A stretch of DNA of 64,000 bases from Varroa destructor (Eukaryota > Arthropoda > Arachnida > Mesostigmata > Varroidae): the NCBI RefSeq assembly GCF_002443255.2, contig NW_019211456.1, forward strand, positions 28,393,341 through 28,457,340, in the 5' to 3' direction. Made by a program: the position numbers and the translations under genes. Every line of letters begins with the position of its first letter. Position 1 is the stretch's first letter. Shown piece by piece: positions 23,601 through 36,655 of the stretch. The notes below the pieces were generated by a model that saw only the letters and a program-made list of their open reading frames with translations, ran no database searches and was not told the DNA's origin.

Positions 23601-26600
23601 GTTTCATCGTACATTTCCTCTAATCGCCTTAAAAAAAACTTGCTATTCAATATCATTAGAAATTATATATTATTCCGTTATTATTATCATCATTTTTAGT
23701 ACGACAACAGACGTATCAGTCGTGGTAATATTACTCTTCGTTAACTTATAGTATTCGACAGCATGAACATCAGTGAAGGCCTACAACGAAGGTTAAATTT
23801 TCAAGAAACGAGACATGGTCCTAGTAACGATAGTGGTATTGAAGAACCTCTAGTTGAAGGAACCGTAGGTTGCCAATAGCGAAAACATGTTAAAGAAGAA
23901 ACCAGCATGTGACAGACTGTGGGATTCTTAGCCTACATTTTTAAATTTTAGGTTTGCGCTTCTTTAATACGAAGCAGTCCTATGTGCTTCCTCTCTCTGA
24001 TTAGAATAGCATTATGGTTTTAAAAGCACCAACACCCAGAAGCAATGACCTTTTAAGGGTAAGTTTGCCCAAAACCCGAGAAAACGCAAAATAACCCCAG
24101 TAGTATACGTTCCCAATTCCAGTGTACGTTTCCCTCATATATCGTCAATGTATTTCATAGGAAAACTATGTTCGATTAAAATTAGGCTATAAACATACGC
24201 AGGGATGCGTTCTACATCGAACGTTTCAACAACACGTAATGATTCTGCATTAACCCCCTAAGGTCGTAAGTTGTCGCAGTTCAACTTTGGGACTTACCTT
24301 GTACTGGCGATTATGAACCCGTTATGTCAAGCTCCATAATTTGGCCGGGCACCATTGAATGTTGCAGTGACAGGAATTGATGCCATTTTGATACTGCACT
24401 GATACTGTTTCAATTGTTAAAATCGAAATTCACGCTTATGACAGATGAGTCTGGCTATAGAAATCAGCAATTCATGGCATCTTTTTCGTTTATTAACGAA
24501 TGATAGGTCCCGTGGTTCGGTATAGTTTAGGAAACTTATAACCTTATATCGATATTTTTAATCTCGATTCCTAGATGTACTACGTAACTCGTTCCTGCTA
24601 AGGCCTGGTCCAATGCCTGACCTTCCGCTAAGCAAATGGCGAATGCCAAGGAATCATCACATGATATCAACAAACAAAGCTATTCTATCTCAATTGTTAT
24701 TCGAATTGCAGCCCTTTTAAATAATGCGTGAGTGGGTTATCTTTTCCTTGGGTTTAAGGTAAAGTCAAAGGTAGGAATTCATATATGGGTAGAAGCCCTC
24801 ATGTTCATGCCTGGGCTATGGTCAGTGTATAAAAATATAATGCACATTGCATGGGAATAGCCAACTTAGCTGATTTAGTCTTGTTCTAGCATTCTCACTA
24901 CTTCGCGTGCAATATATGGCCAAATAAGAGATACGGTGCGTTATTGTGACGCATTGTATATAATATTCATTGAGAGAGTACATATCCATAATTTGAACAA
25001 TTACCGCAAATATGGCGGCAGGAAAATTGTCAATAAAATGTTAGTTCACTCGTGATATTTAGAAAACGTATGTGTTATGTGATTGTTATCAGCTTTAATA
25101 TATATTCACTCAGTAATTTATATAATAATATTATCATCATTTACAAGTTTTTGTAAATGTTGCTTGCGAGCCAGGCACGCCTCAACTTCGCGGTATTGAG
25201 TATTCTTGCATCAAAACAGTCAATCTGCCATACTAAGGAGAGCAAGCCGTGTGATGCAACTATTATTATTGTTGTTTTCTATCATATACCTACATCGCTA
25301 GCTGGCTTTCGCTTGTTGAAGGTGTTTTCCGCTGAACTTGCAGATATCATCAACGAGACTATCGACACCGATCACAAACTATCTGATTCTATTCACTCGA
25401 GCCAACGAGACGATGGTCTGAAGTAAATCAATCAATCGCTGCTTTTGCTATAAAACGTCCTTCATATTTGAGATATGGCAAAATGTTCAAACCGGAAAAG
25501 GTTGAAACTATTCTAATTATATGCTGGTAATTAAGACAATGCGTTATTCTAATACATACAACCTAGATATCTTATAGTATTTCATCATTAGGATAGTTGC
25601 TGAAGGTGTAACTACAACTAGTAAAAAGAAAGTTCGCGACGGAAATAAATCGACCGTAGGGATGATAAGGAGAAAAGTAGATTAGTAACTGAAATCACCA
25701 GGGTGTTCGGTGGACACGGATGCGAAAGCCGTCTTTCGGTGGCTGTGTAGCACGGAAGACTTTTGACCGGAACCAGTCTGGGTGGATCAATACACAAACA
25801 TTTCGGGCCTCAAGTCGATGTTCCAAAGTGATTCCTTGTGGCGCTCTTTCTAGTGCGAGGATGAAATAGGTTTTATAATAGGTTGATTGTCGTCAAATAG
25901 CTGATAGTTAGAGATAATAAGACGCGACATTTTGATCAACTATTGGACGCCACTTTTAAAGAAACTCGTAACAATTTAAGGAGCCAATGACAAATATATA
26001 TATATANNNNNNNNNNNNNNNNNNNNNNNNNNNNNNNNNNNNNNNNNNNNNNNNNNNNNNNNNNNNNNNNNNNNNNNNNNNNNNNNNNNNNNNNNNNNNN
26101 NNNNNNATAATAGAGATCAGATTAGCTTTTTATGACGCGAAGCTTCTTCACTCCACAGCGTTGAGAGCAGCCGCAGTGCACCGCAAAGGTCCTATCTGTG
26201 ATCAAATAATCAAAGATTTCTCGGCCGTCTGCCAATAAGGTTTCTTTCACGTAACCTATTCAAATGTAGCAATGAATGTATTGTGGATGGTCGGAAGAAA
26301 AAGCCTATGTGCTTTTCCAGTAGCCGTTTGCTTCACTAGGGTTACTACGGGGTTTCTTTTTGTCTCGAGTCAAAGGAATGGTGGCATCAGTACACCTGAT
26401 ATAGCCTTGAGTGATATATCTAATAAACGAGGTGATGACAATAAACGGCCTTTCTACTATATTCAGGTGCATTTAAGGTATATGTCGACAAACTCTTGAA
26501 GCAAATGTTCTGTTTTGGGATTTGTCCTTAACTGCGACGCTTCATATATAAATACATAGTACCGCTGTGGATATAAAACAGCGGCCATACGGTTGTAGAC

Positions 26601-29600
26601 GCCATCCTACTACCTATGTGCGATTTTGGGCTCACAATGACACCGGTTGTTGAGTTTAAGCAAATGCGTGAATTATAATTAGTCTGCGTATTGCTGGTAC
26701 ATTGAATCAACGTAAATGTTGACCAAGGTCTACATATCCGACTATTAGCAATTGCTAGAAAAAGGTTTTCACCGCCCGGTGAGTGCTACGCTATGTTGGC
26801 CCGTCGACTACCCGATTAGAACGAACTCTGCGATTAGGATCGGTTAACTACGAAACGTTCGACTGTTTTTGCTTTCCTGTACCTTATCAATGCAATAGGA
26901 TTCAATGACACCAACAAAAATTGTTGTGACTTTTTTTTTCTTCCAAAGCCAAGCTGCATAATAAAGCTTGTGCTTGCAATAGAATCAATAGTTGACACTT
27001 GATTGAGCGACGACCGCCACAGAAGGGAAAATGACTGAGTAGGCTCAGAACGAAGATGGCGTGGCGAAATACGGTAAAAATAATCACTTGCTTTACTCGA
27101 ACAAGTAATATAATGTGCTTCGTAGAATAACACCTGACGTAATCAGTCCTGAATTTTTTGATCTACACGAGTAGTCTTTTTTTTCAGAAACAGGTGCTCT
27201 ACATTTTGGCCGTATATAATGATAGGCTCAATCTTGACGGTCGGTGCCGATAAAGATAACAAACTTTCTATATGAATTGTGAAAGTGTTTAAATTCTAGA
27301 ACAGCTTTTTTTTTTTTTTTTTTTTTAATCAAGCTTCTTGTTCTATTTGTGCGCAGGAGACGTTAATGTTTTCAAGGTTCCGTAGGATCCGCTTTACGAA
27401 ATTTGCTCTTTGTCTATCGTATCATATTGTAAACGTCGATTGTGACGGCAGATTAAGATGGACAGAGTTTTCACAACCGCCGCCATTTTCGGCCGCTGTA
27501 GTAACTAATTTATGGATCTATTTCTCACCCACGTACGCGGACGAATGGCGGACAGCCGTTAGGATGAAATAGGTCGAAGAGATCGGGCATAGATATTGGC
27601 TATCATCATAAACGGGAGTCATATTATGTATGGCATTAGCTTCATTATATTTAATTTTTACTCAAGTAATGTTTAGATAATTACATTGTATACTATAGTG
27701 AAGAACTAAGGTGAACGGGTGAACAATGTGAAATAGGTCTGTCTGGCAGGGTAGAGTACCGGGGAGGCTGGTGGTTAGCTTGTATTGAAATTTATCTATA
27801 ATGCTGAGATGTATTTTTGTTGTACTACCGAACTTGTCGTATTAATCTAAATGTTGCTCGTTTTTGGACGGCGAGGTCGTTACGACCCGTTACATGAATA
27901 GGATTTGAATTCACTAACTGTTGATGCGGCTCATTCAGTCTATCTTAACTATTTACACTGACATGCCTAATACTTTCAGCAAGCTCCGCTCGGTAGCGGT
28001 ACGTTTGGTGTAGTGTCCAAAGGCACCTACTGCCGGCGAAATCCAGATGGAACGGAAAAGGAAACGATAGAATGTGCGGTCAAACAAATCAATGACCCCA
28101 GAGAAATTCGAGCCTTCATGAATGAGGTGACTCAATTGTCACGGGTGAACCACGAGAATATCGTCACTATTTATGGGGCTCATATAGGCAGGCCATGCTA
28201 TCTCGTCATGGAATATGCAGCTGGTGGGAGTCTTTACCATGGTAAATATTGTAGTGAGTTCGATGAACGAAGTTATCATAATATCCGTTTGTTTTTGCAT
28301 TTGAATTGCTCCATGAAATCCAGTGACAGAATCTAGAGTCTGAAAATAATTTTAGACTTTTCTGAATCAACTTGCAATGCAATGGATCCTTGTTGTTTAT
28401 TAATACTGCCAAAGTGCCAGTTTGATGAGTGCCACACCCGACTCACTGAATATTTACTTCGATGATTAAACTGATGACCTCTTCATTAACGTCCGTGAAA
28501 TACGCGTGAACGCTTGAGAATGTCTTATTCACTTTATTCATTTTAGTGCTTCACTGTAAACCGTATACCGTCCATGTACAGTACACGACGGCACACGCTC
28601 TCTCGTGGTGTCTGCAATGCATAAAAGGCATTGATTATCTTCACAATATGGAACCAAAGCCTCTCGTACATCGAGACATCAAGCCACCCAAGTAAGTAGT
28701 TCCTTTACCCATATCCATGTATGCATGAATGTTAATTCCCAATGACTATTGTCCTTTCTGTAGATTTGGCACTGCGGTTTCTAGAACTTTTTTTTTTAAA
28801 GTTTATTTATTGTTTAGCCTTAGCTGAGATGTCCTACATTTTTTTTTGTTTGAATCGTTAGCCTATGTATAGCATAATATTATCTTTCGATCATACGAAC
28901 ACTAGGGCACGACGGGGATGTCACCTATCATAGGCCTTCAAGGCTCGTTGCCTTCTTTGTATAAGTTAGCCAATCATCAGCTATCCAAACAATCTTTGTG
29001 CTAAACTCCCAGAGGTATTTCTTTACTTCAGAGATGGACTAATAGACCCATTCTAATGGTGTAGCTCAAGTACACAAGCGGAGTCCCGCAGTGTATTTCT
29101 GCAATTCACCTGCAACGAATTCAAATGCTCAAAAGAAATCTCACAGCTGATAGTCGCTCGTTTAAACACTGAGGTTTCACGGTTGTTCAGCGCACAACTC
29201 GTGCGGATTTACTCCACGTTCCGAGTTCTAGTTAACGTTGATGTCCCACGTGGGTTTGGGCGTAAATGTAATTCCTGGACAGATTCCGGTTAGAAATTCC
29301 TAGTGTGCCAAGGCTTATGTGGTCATGCTATTTCGCACGAGAACGTTCATAAGGTAAGCATACTTCGAGCCGATACAATGAGACTCATACTTGCGCTGGT
29401 GCTATATTCTGCATTCATGACCTGATATGTTTGTATTATAAAAAATAGTACACTGTTGTTTGAGAACGCTATACCTGTATTTCACCTTTGTATTGGGTAC
29501 TAAGAAAAACGTCGAAGTTTTCGGGCATACATATGCTGAAAGGACGATTTATAAAAGCAATAACTGCTATAGCTACTAATAACTTCAGTAACAGCTATTA

Positions 29601-32600
29601 TTGTGTGGTATATTTGTGATGAACTTCTTTATGGCCCGCCAGATAAACTAAATAAGCACCAAAAATAGAAGCCTAAACATTGCATAAAAAAACAAAATTA
29701 GTTTATCTTCAAGGATCTGAAATAATTTGCTGCCCAGTGCACTCAAACAACGGAGCTGAAAAACTATTCCGTTTGCTGGCGTGCAATCACATTGGACTAA
29801 CGATATCTCGACTATGGACCCCGTTTTACCTATAGTTCGTACTTTACTTACTGGACAAATTACTTGTTGTCTGCTAACATTGTTTCAGCCTTCTGCTAGT
29901 TGACGGAATGTTGACGCTAAAGATTTGCGACTTCGGCACAGCTTGTGATTTGCAAACGAACATGACTAATTGCAAGGGATCAGCAGCATGGATGGCTCCA
30001 GAGGTATTTACAGGTTCGTAATAATACTATTTCAGATCGATTGATCGAACTATGAAGTCACACCTTACATAGCCCAGCAATGAAAGTCTGTCCAAGTGCA
30101 AGTATCCTTGGCCCAGACTTCATCGACGGGAACCGTTCATACATGAAATAATCACGTTGGATCTAATATCAAAGTGAACGAGGGATTAGTTGTTGCCATA
30201 ATACAAAAACATTCGCTTCAAACTATCTCCAGCCAGGCAGGTAGGTTGTCACCATCCAAGGACACGTGTTACCTGGACAGTGGCCTTCACAAACATCTTT
30301 TGATTAACATTTTCAGTTAGGATTCCGAAAAATAACCTATGAGCAATGTTTGATTCATAGGGACAAATTACACTCAAAAGTGTGATATCTTCAGTTGGGG
30401 AATCATCTTATGGGAAGTGCTATCGCGTCAGAAACCTTATGAAGACATGGACTTTGCTTATCAAATTTTATGGGCCATCAAGGATAATAAACGGCCTCCG
30501 ATGATTTATGACGCTCCAAAGGTCAGTCGCTATTCTTCCTTAATACAGCTTTAACCAACCAGGTAATAGTATGAGGCCTGTATAGTTTGATATTATCTGA
30601 TTGTTGAAAAATGAATTAATGAACGGACTTAGACAATCTGCAGGTGTATCGTTCTTCGAAGGTTACTTAAACTCCTATAAGTTCGTACGACCAGTTATAG
30701 TTGGAATCTATAAATGGTAAAGAAGGATATTATCTTTATTCAAGGCGCTTTCAAATTTTGCATGAACGGTACCTATCTTCTACACAAGTTTTCAATCTGT
30801 GAATCTTCAATAAGCCTCTTTTCAAACGCGATGCATTAATGGGGACAGGTAATCCAAGATTTAATGGCACGCTGTTGGCATCCGCTACCGGAGAATCGGC
30901 CAACCTCATCAGATATCGTACAGCTTATGACTCGGCTTTTCAGCTACTGCGATAAAAATGATCTCGTCCCCCTGTCATGTCCCATTCCATTGAGGAGCTC
31001 CAGCACGTCATCAACGATTTCAATGGCGACATCGAACGTATCTAGCTCGCCAAATGCCCTTACACCTGTTGCTACTCAGCGTCGTCCAAATACCTTCCTC
31101 ACCGAGGTACATTCACGCGCCTTTATTCTCCAGTTGCCCTAATATCCCTTGCCTATCATCAAACAAGTGATCTCGAATATCAATCCTATCCGTATCATGA
31201 GCATTAGTTCGCGGTGCTGAGGCCATAGCTATATCTGAGTGTCGTATGTACTAGCTGAGCATTTATGTAACATAACAAACGGGTAATTTTACTACTTGTA
31301 TTGTTGCAAAATTGATACCAAACTTGTATAGAACTTATTACAGAACTTTGGACGATAAGTGATCAGAGGCAACTTATACAGTATAAGTTACGTCTGACTA
31401 AACAGGATCATATCCAGCTGCATATCTCGCACTACAACATCTCACACGCACACATATTTTACATAAACAACTGTGTTGTGTTAATGAAAATTCTAGAATT
31501 TTCCGATGCTTAACGCCAACTACAGTCATCTGATCAGCCCTGATCCGTACACGCCGTCAACGAGTAGACAGGGCACCTCCGAAAGGCATGATCAGACGTC
31601 TGAAACCCCGCCACCACCAGGTAATCATTTTTTAAATTCGCCGCAAACACACTACGTGGTTGACTATTTCGCAGAATGATTATGAGCTGACTTGACAAAA
31701 GTCGAAGATTAATTCAGCTATATACTTCGACGTTTAGTTGCACAGGCGGTAAAGAGAACGACCAATATCCAAAAAAATATCCTGTATACGAGAAATTATT
31801 TAACCTCATTTTTTTTTTAAATATATTTGCAGGTCTTCGTTTTGTTTTCATTCGCAACTCAGCTTGTCACAATTTTCGTACTGTCGTTGTCTCTTTTTTC
31901 GTTTTTCCTCTGCTTTAGCACATCGCATGCATCGTCGTCAGTTATCGTTTGGCATTGTTAACGCTTCAGTAGGCGCTGGCGCTACTTTTAATGGAAACGC
32001 TAGCAGTATCAACTCACAGGAGAACATTTCGCCTTCGTACAATCACACACAGGTTCGAAAGTCATCATGGCCCACGACTCCCGATGAACCATATGAGGAT
32101 CTTGGCATTCAGGGTCATTTGCTCGTTGAGCCCAAACTGCAGGTATTTCTATAAAATGGTCTAGGTATATGTAATCCAGTATAGTTACCATAGTAACAAT
32201 AGTTGGGGCAGTTTATTTCGTTCAGCGTGATTGATATTGCATCACAGGGATAGGTTCAGATTTTGACGTATTTATAATGATATTCAAATGTAATTAGTAT
32301 GTAAATTTGTTTTTGTTTAGCCGTTACCACCACTAACCAACTTGCGTGAATCGGTAATTATCTACGAAAGTCACAAACGGCTTTGCCAGTGGTACCACAA
32401 ACAGCAGGCTGAAATTGAGTTGTTAATGAGACGAAATCGGGAGCTCGACGACCTTGTCCAGGTGAGTGTATAAGTCCATCACTAATCAACAAAATAAATA
32501 AGAATAAAATTTTCATTATTTGAGTGAAGTTGTCTAGTGAGAACGATTGCAGTTAGGTTATGGTGAGCTGTTCTCTGCATGAGTATTTGATGTGTTTGGT

Positions 32601-33119
32601 AATGCAAAGCACACATTTTTCATTCTACATACTAAGGTTGTTTTTTTTTTTAAATTTACTTCATAATAAATGCGCTTGGTTGTTACTAATATGTGAACAA
32701 GTCTTTAAAATCACTTTTTTTTTTTGGATTCAATTTTTTACACAGACCTATGAAGCGGCACGGTAACCTATATGCCATATTAACCATCCGCCAGTAACCA
32801 ACGATAGTACATGTTTACGGTCGCCATGGCAACGCATTGAAAGGGAAACGCATTACTCACACGTATCATGCCACCCCACTCGAGCTTATTACTGCATTGT
32901 CAGCTTAGTGCATAAATGTTTTGCCGTTTGTGGGGTGTGTTTTGCGCATTTCAGGAAGTAACGTCAGGCTCTATTATCCGAAAAACTGATATCCAAGTGA
33001 AATATCAAGAACTGTTCAACGAGCAGCGAGGTCTTCTTCAGCTTAAGGACAAACTGAAGCGTCAATTGCGCGAGCTACAACACCGAGAACTCGACGACGC
33101 ATGGGTCTTTGTTCAATAG
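20512..33119 (+). CDS. Tak1: TAK1 (MAP3K7) mitogen-activated protein kinase kinase kinase
   Basis: TAK1 is the MAP3K that, with TAB partners, activates the IKK/Relish and JNK branches of IMD/TNF signalling in the cytosol. Ten coding exons join in frame to 570 aa: 20512-20619, 27980-28241, 28547-28691, 29889-30013, 30361-30521, 30849-31106, 31497-31620, 31919-32142, 32321-32461 and 32955-33119. Kinase landmarks are the glycine loop GSGTFGVV (41-48), Lys71 in AVK, gatekeeper Met113, HRDIKPPN with Asp167, and DFGTACD from Asp186. Thr195, Thr198 and Ser203 in the activation loop keep the spacing of human Thr184, Thr187 and Ser192. [10 protein letters not shown] follows. A Ser/Thr-rich linker leads to the TAB2/3-binding coiled coil (about 460-570). 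Ten extra residues lie between beta2 and beta3. Exon 1 is inferred from phase, donor GAT|GTAAGT and a GIDF motif like human EIDY. Exons 2-10 are certain. Confidence 0.93.
21530..21718 (-). mobile_element. Degenerate mariner/Tc1-like transposase fragment
   Basis: A 62-codon minus-strand ORF resembles the catalytic end of a DDE transposase of the mariner/Tc1 superfamily. It has a VPHR stretch like the family's D-x-A-x-PH motif. After about 30 residues comes [19 protein letters not shown], matching the usual YSPDLxPxDYxLFxxLKKA block. The last catalytic Asp is Asn here (NPCNY), and another D in that block is Gly. The frame closes a few codons later, and stops lie just upstream. No terminal inverted repeats or TA duplication could be fixed. 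It is an inactive fossil inside TAK1 intron 1. Confidence 0.6.
26007..26106. other. Assembly gap of 100 N, next to a TA repeat
   Basis: Exactly 100 N bases follow a TATATATA run at 25994-26006. The round length suggests a scaffold gap of unknown true size at a microsatellite. Confidence 0.98.
27306..27326. repeat. T21 homopolymer
   Basis: Twenty-one T bases in a row precede an acceptor-like GTGCGCAG at 27350-27357. On the minus strand it is an A21, which could be the tail of an old retroposed copy, but I see no such copy. Confidence 0.9.
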
Positions 33120-34777
33120 CTATCACCAGAAGATAAAAATGTATCTTACACTGGCGAAAAAGTTAGTCCAGACGATCCGCATATTTTTTAAAAACTAGCC
33201 CGTACCACACTATTCTCTTCGCGTTTACAATCGATGACCCGAAAAAATTACCAGTCTTTACCACTCTGTCTGACATGTGCTTCTCTTTACATGAACAATT
33301 GTTTTCGGCCGAGTTCTGATACAAGTTACTTCTACAAACATGGAGCGCTATTAGCATCTACAGTTCGGTCAGGTCGTGCGTCACATATGCGAAACAGGCT
33401 GGCCACTAAAATCCTAGGAAATCGGAAACACTTGACGCAGCAGTAGTGTTCTATTGTCATATAAAGAACAAATTCTAGAAACTGACCACTACCCCTCACC
33501 CCGGCGTATTACCGTTTTTAATCAATCAATTTTGAATCAACGTACGAGCACTGCTAGTGCTGCCATAGCACGATTGCACCGTTCTTGCGGTCAAATTTAG
33601 CGCGGCTAGAGCGTGCATAAATCGCGAACAAGTTGCTCTACCAAAAGCCATCCCGTAACGTGCTGTTGAAGTACGCACATGCAAATGATTACAATGTTAA
33701 TGATTTTCGAGAAACGATATTTCTTTCTAGGCGACAAAGCAATGTCTGGTTTGGGCTACACCATATGAACGATAATGGTGCCCAGCAACACTGCACTGTT
33801 TGGAGCTCGCGACCGGCGCTGAAGCTGTGGACCAGAGATAGTGCCTTCAGACCTACCTGAACGACCAGAAGCACGATCTGTTAGAAGAGATACTTTTAGA
33901 AAAGGACAAAGACAAACATTTATATCGAAATTTCAAACAGGGAAACACGCTGCATGGTACAATCCCGTGCGATTACTTTGAGATTTACAGCAAATATATT
34001 GTCCCGTAGATTTCGCCGTGTTGAGAAGCAAGCCAGATGAGTTACAGATGTTATCCATGCTCAATGGGCTATACATAGGCCAGATCTGTTTACAGCTAAT
34101 TAGCACTTTAGGGCATGTATGAGACTACATTGACGATTTTCTCTCAAATCAAACTACGGCACAGGAAAATGCTATGTTCGAAAATATGCTATCCATATAA
34201 CGAAATACAATAGGATAAAAACTAGAAAACAGCTGGGAAAAACATTTTAAACAGTATCATTTTTTAATTGTGCCGGCGACATTATTGGCGTGATTACAGT
34301 TTTCTACAGCGTAGATAAGTTATATTTTCGATCCTATATATCAGTTTTCCTAAATATAACGAGTTATTTTCACGCCACCTAAATGTGGCAAAGCTTCTAC
34401 CATATAGTAAAATATAGTTTTGATTAGTGCTTTATTCTTTTTCTCTTAAAAAAACAAAACAGACCTATTAAGATATTAGTGTTCGAGCTACCATAAAAAT
34501 GAAGTATTATCTGGGTTCGAGTTCTATGGAGGCATGAATACCATCCAGCAAAGCAGCCTTCATACCTATTTATGTAGCTGTTAACAGCGCAAGATGAAGC
34601 TACAGTGAAGCGACCTACCAAGCATATATGCCAGGCCTTATTGAAGTTTATAGGTTACAACTATAGTTTATTGATATTTTTTTAATAGGGTAATTTTATA
34701 TGAGAAAGGCAAACATTCTGTCTTGCTTCCACACATCAAGGTTTCTTTTCAATTTTCTTTTAGGCAACTCGTTGTGG

Positions 34778-34950
34778 TTAACTTACACAACTTAATGTCC
34801 GTCTTAGGAAAAACTTCAATTCATTACGCATCTTGTAACTCATGTGATAGCTTGGGCCTAACAGCTGCATAAGGCCGTATGTACCATTACCTACAAACGG
34901 ACCCGTCTGGTGTGGATGTCCGAGTGGGCGTTGATTGTTGATGGTAGGTA
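34778..34950 (-). other. Coding-like minus-strand segment, possible exon
   Basis: The frame reads LPTINNQRPLGHPHQTGPF, then a Gly/Tyr/Met-rich part (GTYGLMQLLGPSYHMSYK) and a basic end (FFLRRTLSC). A GTAAGT donor follows at the end of that peptide, at about 34,786. Composition and C/G-ending codons look like protein. I do not recognise the family. The upstream part of the ORF runs through a TA repeat and is not coding-like, so the exon start is unknown. It could be an exon of an unseen gene or a chance ORF. Confidence 0.25.
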
Positions 34951-36620
34951 AATTACTTACAAAGCGTTCTTCGTTTATAGATATATATATATATATAGAA
35001 AGAGCTAACTCGAGGGGCATTGTTTGAGGTGTACAAGCGAAGTCAGTAATATATCGTGTAGTATATATCTAGTGTTGAAATGGCGGTCCGCCGTTATAAT
35101 TACTGAGGTAGTTTTTCTGAACGCATATAAATGACCGATTTAATCATCTCTTGTAAATATTCTATTATAGATCAGTTAGTAATATAAGTTGTACATATCT
35201 ATAAGTATGCACTTGATATGGCGTATGTATATAAAGCACAGTTATCGAAAACAACTGTAATTATAGAAAAATATTTGTAGTTGTGACTGTTAAACAATAG
35301 TATTAAGCCAGAAGCAGGTGTTTATTCTAACTAGACCACGTCATGCGTTACTACAGATGGGAACGGTTCCTACACTGCTAAAGTAGACACCATTGAAAAT
35401 AAATTTCATTTTATGTATTGTACTACAATATATAAATATATATTGTGCAATTGTTTTGTATTTGTTTAAACGAACAGAGAAGGTTTGACCTATTTCGACG
35501 TTATAAATCGTAGAGATCCGCCAATTGTCATAAACTTATGGCTGTTAATTTTGGGCAGAACGCTCATCCTGTTCATTCGAATTACACTAAATATATTAAA
35601 AATTAGGCGCTATTCGTCTCGTTATTTCATGACAGTAACTTAGTCAGTGACAGTGTTTATTATTCGATTTGAAAAAGATAAAATAAAATAGGTACATTTA
35701 TTAATACTCTATGTCAAAATTTGGCCCCAAGTAGCCAATGGTGTATCAGAGTGGTGCATGCTACTAGTAGAATCTCTATATTTTTGGCTTTTAAAATGCG
35801 TCTAGGCTGTATTTGATTTTGGCAGCATACATACATTAGTTGTATCTGTCTATAATACAGAATATTGTGTTTTATACAAATCAGAGATCTGATCGTGGAC
35901 CGCAAAAGCACCCATGTAAAGAAAACGTCTGTCTATACGCGGTAAGTAACACTACTGCCAAATTAGCGAAAAACGAAGTTCTTGTCATCGAAAATCGACC
36001 TCTTTATTTTATCTGTTGGAAAAAAAAATAGGTTCTAATAACTGCTGAAAAAATTAAGCATGTACTGAATCGCTTTATAATTATTACTGACAATAATGGC
36101 ACTTATTATGTGTGAGAAGTCTGCCGATATTTTAACGGCTTGCACAACCTCCAATGCTGAGTGCTGTGATCAGATGGACATGTAATACTCCGTACCGATA
36201 AAAAAAAAAAGGCGTGAAAATGAAATTCTTATCATGTAACAAGTTATTTTGTGCTAGCTCGATCCGGGTAATTTGTTTTATGATCAATTGCACATTTGTT
36301 TAGATGCACCCGTCGTATATATAGTAATACGTAGAGCACCGATATGAAGAAACATCAAATCAAAATTACGATATGGAATAAATGCAAAACGATCTTTGTA
36401 ACATGCAACACTACATGAGTTATGGAAATATGGAGCACGTATTGAGAATTCACTGGTGTTCTATTCGACAAAGGCGAAAGGAAAACGTCCTCCGAGTTTT
36501 TTAGAGTTACGAGAACTTCCTAGAGAGACACATCTGTAACATACTGCACATGCGGCCGTCTGGGTTTCAACAGCAAACCTCTACCACATACATTCGCAAT
36601 ATAATGTATAGTTCAATGAG

Positions 36621-36622
<2 letters not shown>

Positions 36623-36653
<31 letters not shown>
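36623..36653. repeat. (TA)n microsatellite
   Basis: About 15 uninterrupted TA units lie in spacer. Confidence 0.95.

Positions 36654-36655
<2 letters not shown>

Larger units (their letters stand above)
20620..27979 (+). other. TAK1 intron 1 (7.4 kb) or 5' spacer
   Basis: The stretch is AT-rich with a mariner-like relic, a 100-base gap and a T21 tract. The plus ORFs at 25157-25426, 26272-26499 and 27366-27572 have no recognisable domain. The end of the first ([16 protein letters not shown]) is the most protein-like, but it stops and has no clear partner exon. Confidence 0.45.

Noticed and set aside
25157..25426. Plus ORF with [13 protein letters not shown] as a separate gene
   Set aside because: Only the last 30 residues look protein-like, and no start exon or domain was found.
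27366..27572. Plus ORF after the T21 tract as an alternative TAK1 first exon
   Set aside because: It ends in a stop, has no TAK1-like motif and no phase-0 donor.
34511..34530. GGGTTCGAGTTC resembling a tRNA B box
   Set aside because: There is no A box at the right distance and no cloverleaf.
35104..35112. TGAGGTAGT, the first nine bases of let-7
   Set aside because: The bases that follow do not match let-7 and no complementary arm forms a hairpin.
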